NCBI GenBank assembly: GCA_030848705.1 | Contig: CM061236.1 | Location: forward strand, 61,399,481-61,463,480 | Direction: 5' to 3' | Origin: Heracleum sosnowskyi | Taxonomy: Eukaryota; Streptophyta; Magnoliopsida; Apiales; Apiaceae | DNA: 64,000 nt | Shown: positions 61,254 to 64,000 of the stretch, piece after piece | How the letters are laid out: the number at the start of each line of letters is the position of its first letter | How positions within the stretch are numbered: position 1 is the first letter of the stretch | Position numbers and translations under genes: made by a program | The notes under the pieces: generated by a model | Databases searched by the model: none | What the model was told of the DNA's origin: nothing | What the model saw: only the letters and a program-made list of their open reading frames with translations

Positions 61254-63569
61254 CTAGTTAGAACATTTAGGAACCCATACTTGTTGGGTTCCTTTTCCAT
61301 GCAATTTATTAACTTTCACAACAGAATACTTTCTGACTTTAGCAGTCCTGACAGGATTTACTCCATCAGGATTTGCTTTGTCAGTATCAGTATTAACAAA
61401 AGCATGTTCCAACTTGACATTCTTAATGCTACCAAAGTTTGCACTATTTTTATCAACTTTAGGCAATGGATCATAAAAGTTATAGTACAACTCATGATAA
61501 TCTTTACAAGTATAAATAGAATGCCATATACTACCACAATGAAAACAGGACTTCTGTGGTTTATAAAATACTGATTTATTCCTAACATCAGACTTAGAAA
61601 TATCAGCAATCTTCTTCTTACTCTTCTTACAATCAATAGCAAGATGATTAGAGTTACCACAGTTAAAACAACACTTTCTAGGTGCATTTGGGATATATTT
61701 GTAACCATTCTCTTTATTGATCCCAACTTTACCATTCATGTTTCTCTTAACAGTAGCTTCCTTTCTCTTATCTGTCATCTCACAGATTTTATCCTTAAGC
61801 TGTTTCTGAGACAATAGACCTACATTCTTAATGACTTTATTTATGACAGGTTTAGACTTTATAATTTTAATTCCTTGAGTAGAAGTTGATCCATTTTCAA
61901 AAGTAGAATTGGAATCCTTACCAAAAACAAAATTAACAGGAGTAATCTTAGATTTGGTTATATCTAAAACATGTCTATAGGTCTTTGGACTGACTGTCTC
62001 ATCAATGACAATTTTCTCTTTCAATTTCTTATCCTCATCTGACTTATATCCTAGACACTCTTTCCAATTTTTAGAGGTATTAATCTCATGAAATTTCCTA
62101 CCAGAGTCTGTCCAGGTTCTGATTTTCTCATTAGCATTTTCAAGTTCCTTTTCAAGAGCAGTACATTTGGATTTCATCTCTAAATACATGTGATTCGCAT
62201 TATCACATTCTTTTTGTACTTCTTGCATACGAGAAAATTCAGCTTCTAATATATCATTCCTTTTTCTAAGTTCAGACATCTCAGATAAGATCCTAGTATT
62301 TTCAGCAGTTTGACTTCTAAAGCTAATATGTAAAGACTTTAGAAAACGTCTTAACTCAGAAGCATTATCAGTATCAAAATCAAAGATAGTATTTAGTACC
62401 TTATCATCAGGAGTAGAAATTACATCAGCGTTGGCCATTTGAGCATAGTTGACCACCTCAGTATCAGATTCTGAGGAAGACTCCATCCAATCCTTTCTTG
62501 ATGTGATAAGTGCCTTTGTCTTCTTGCACTCAGAAGCAAAGTGACCCATACCATTGCACTTGTAGCATCTAACCTTTGACTTGTCAAATTTGCTACCCTT
62601 GTTGTCCTTTTTGATATACTTATCTTTGTTTGAGTTGAAAGCCTTTTTCTGAAAGTTGCCTTGTCTTCTATTCTTCCTGAACTTCATCCTTCTGAAGTTT
62701 CTGACAATCATAGCAACCATCTCTTCCATGTCTCAGTCAGAAGAATCATCATTAGTATTGGCATCAGGATTGCCATCAGTATCTGATGAAGAGTCATCAG
62801 GATCTGACTCAGCTACTCTTGATTTACTTCTAGAGACCTCCATAGCTTTTCATTTTGATTTAGCCTCTGCCTTCAAAGCAATTGATTTTGCCTTGCTGCT
62901 TTTCTTGTTCTTTCTCTGTTGGACTTCAAGATCATGAGTTCTTAGCATCCCATAGACTTCATCAAGAGACACAGTGTTAAGATCATACTGATGTCTAATG
63001 ATCGAGGTCTGAGTGTCCCATTCTTCAGGTAAAGCTCTTAGAAACTTGGTGTTTGAATTTTCAGTTTCATATTCCTTGTCAACTAAAGATAAACTGTTCA
63101 ATAGTGTCAGAAATCTATCATATAGATCAGTTAGGCTCTCATCAGGTCTTGCATCAAATTGTTCATATTCTTGAATCAAAAGAGCCCTTCTGTTTTTCTT
63201 GACAGATGTAGATCCCTGGCACTGAGTTTCCAAAGTATCCCAGATTTCTTTTGAAGACTTGCATGCAATCACTCTATTTGACATGACAGCATCAAGACTA
63301 CTGTGCAAGATATTCTTTATCTTTGGTTCCCTGAGTACATGAGCTTTTTCTTCTGGAGTCCATTCACTTTTAGCCTTGACCACATAATGTTCAGGTACTG
63401 TATCTGTTCGTTCTACAATCCTTGTAGGAATATATGGTCCATCACGAATCCTGTCCAAATAGTCAGGATCCATAGCCTCCAGGTACATCAGCATCTTTAC
63501 CCTCCATGTTGGATATTCTGATTTCTTCAAGATGAGAATCTTCATGCTTTCATACTTGGTTGTCGACAT
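61254..63569 (-). pseudogene. gag: Element D gag remnant
   Basis: Homologue of element C gag with two nonsense codons: TGA at 62850-62852 (after residue 239) and TGA at 62733-62735. Otherwise it is in frame with the same layout: gag domain, CYKCNGMGHFASEC, coiled coil, CFNCGNSNHLAIDC and CFHCGSIWHSIYTC. One extra base lies between the gag stop and the protease frame relative to C, so gag and pol are no longer in the same frame. Confidence 0.9.
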
Positions 63570-63605
63570 CTTTAGATCGTATCTGATTCAGAATTAAATT
63601 AGTTT

Positions 63606-63617
63606 GCTTTGATACCA
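63606..63617 (-). other. Primer binding site of element D
   Basis: tggtatcaaagc on the element strand, identical to element C. Confidence 0.85.
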
Positions 63618-63619
63618 AT

Positions 63620-64000
63620 TGTTGCCCAGTAATAATCTATTATAGAAGGGGGGTTAAATACAATAGTATAAGATAATCGACTTCTTAATTTATATATCAC
63701 AAATATGAAAGAAAGATAACAGCTTTATTAAATCTGATATAAAACTGTTACAAACTCTCTCAAGAAATTCTGATGTTCTTGAGAGCTGCTAGCTTACAAA
63801 AACTCTCTCAAGAAATTCTATGTTCTTGAGAGCTTCTATTCGATTATGTTCACATACATAAATCGAAACCAAAACTGTGTTTATATACTACACAGCTTCT
63901 CTATCAATGATAAGTCCTAATCAATTACAAAGATTGAAACCTATCCATAATTGATAGCTACATACTACAAACCAGGAACCGACAGAATAAACTTCAATGT
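63620..64000 (-). repeat. 5' LTR of element D, partial
   Basis: Begins tgttgcccag (plus strand) and runs off the window. It keeps both stem-loops in perfect form (from 63755). It lacks a few bases present in element C, such as part of ttctctcttgaatg. Confidence 0.92.

Larger units (their letters stand above)
53806..64000 (-). mobile_element. Element D: damaged copy of the element C family, runs off the window
   Basis: Same gene order and high similarity to element C, but with a truncated 3' LTR (53806-53981) joined directly to ORF3, three nonsense codons in ORF3, several breaks in pol and two nonsense codons in gag. The 5' LTR begins at 63620 and leaves the window, so its right target duplication cannot be checked; the left flank is gttat (53801-53805). 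D retains intact sequence at the points where C has frameshifts (ORF3 near 57230, pol linker near 59750), so the two copies were damaged independently. Confidence 0.92.

Overview
This is plant nuclear DNA, most likely from a eudicot with a repeat-rich genome. The evidence is stacked Ty1/copia elements of the large SIRE/Maximus type, an Athila-like Ty3/gypsy relative primed by tRNA-Asp, Helitron-like ends, and a spliced replication-protein-A-like gene fragment. I cannot name the species. LTR retrotransposons fill about 52.7 kb of the 64 kb (roughly 82%). No intact ordinary host gene was found.

Layout, left to right (letters are mine). Element A (1118-13747, + strand copia, target duplication atact) has a second element G inside its 3' LTR. 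G (6105-13140, + strand, target duplication atgca) is a gag-protease-only Athila-type element with essentially identical LTRs. Then come about 2 kb of unassigned DNA and a Helitron-like/minisatellite zone (15796-17562). Element B (17563-42603, - strand SIRE-type copia, target duplication aagat) follows. Its downstream ORF3 is split by element C (22097-34168, - strand, a second SIRE-type family, target duplication cacct). Next are a second Helitron-like copy (43001-43536), the decayed copia E (44286-49166, + strand), an AT-rich unassigned stretch, a broken RPA-like gene (52753-53619), and element D (53806 to beyond 64000, - strand). D is an older, damaged copy of the C family with a truncated 3' LTR.

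Age order from nesting and LTR differences counted by eye: E is oldest (several percent LTR divergence, many stops). A and B follow at about 0.5%, then C at about 0.3%, then G with no substitution seen between its LTRs. D cannot be dated this way because its 5' LTR leaves the window and its 3' LTR is truncated.

Working parts: A, B and C keep recognisable gag, protease, integrase, reverse transcriptase and RNase H, but each carries at least one stop or frameshift. G has no pol enzymes and must move in trans if it moves. B and C/D carry very long ORFs after pol (ORF3, more than 1100 codons) with no visible membrane segment.

The most unusual signal is that three unrelated families (B, C/D and G) each carry their own short oligonucleotide, repeated in the LTRs and scattered through coding and spacer regions. 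In B and C/D it is read in different codon frames in different genes, so the nucleotide sequence rather than the peptide is what recurs. A second notable object is a compact, TATA-preceded 128-codon gene antisense to element C, inside a segment bounded by 10-bp inverted repeats that D lacks.
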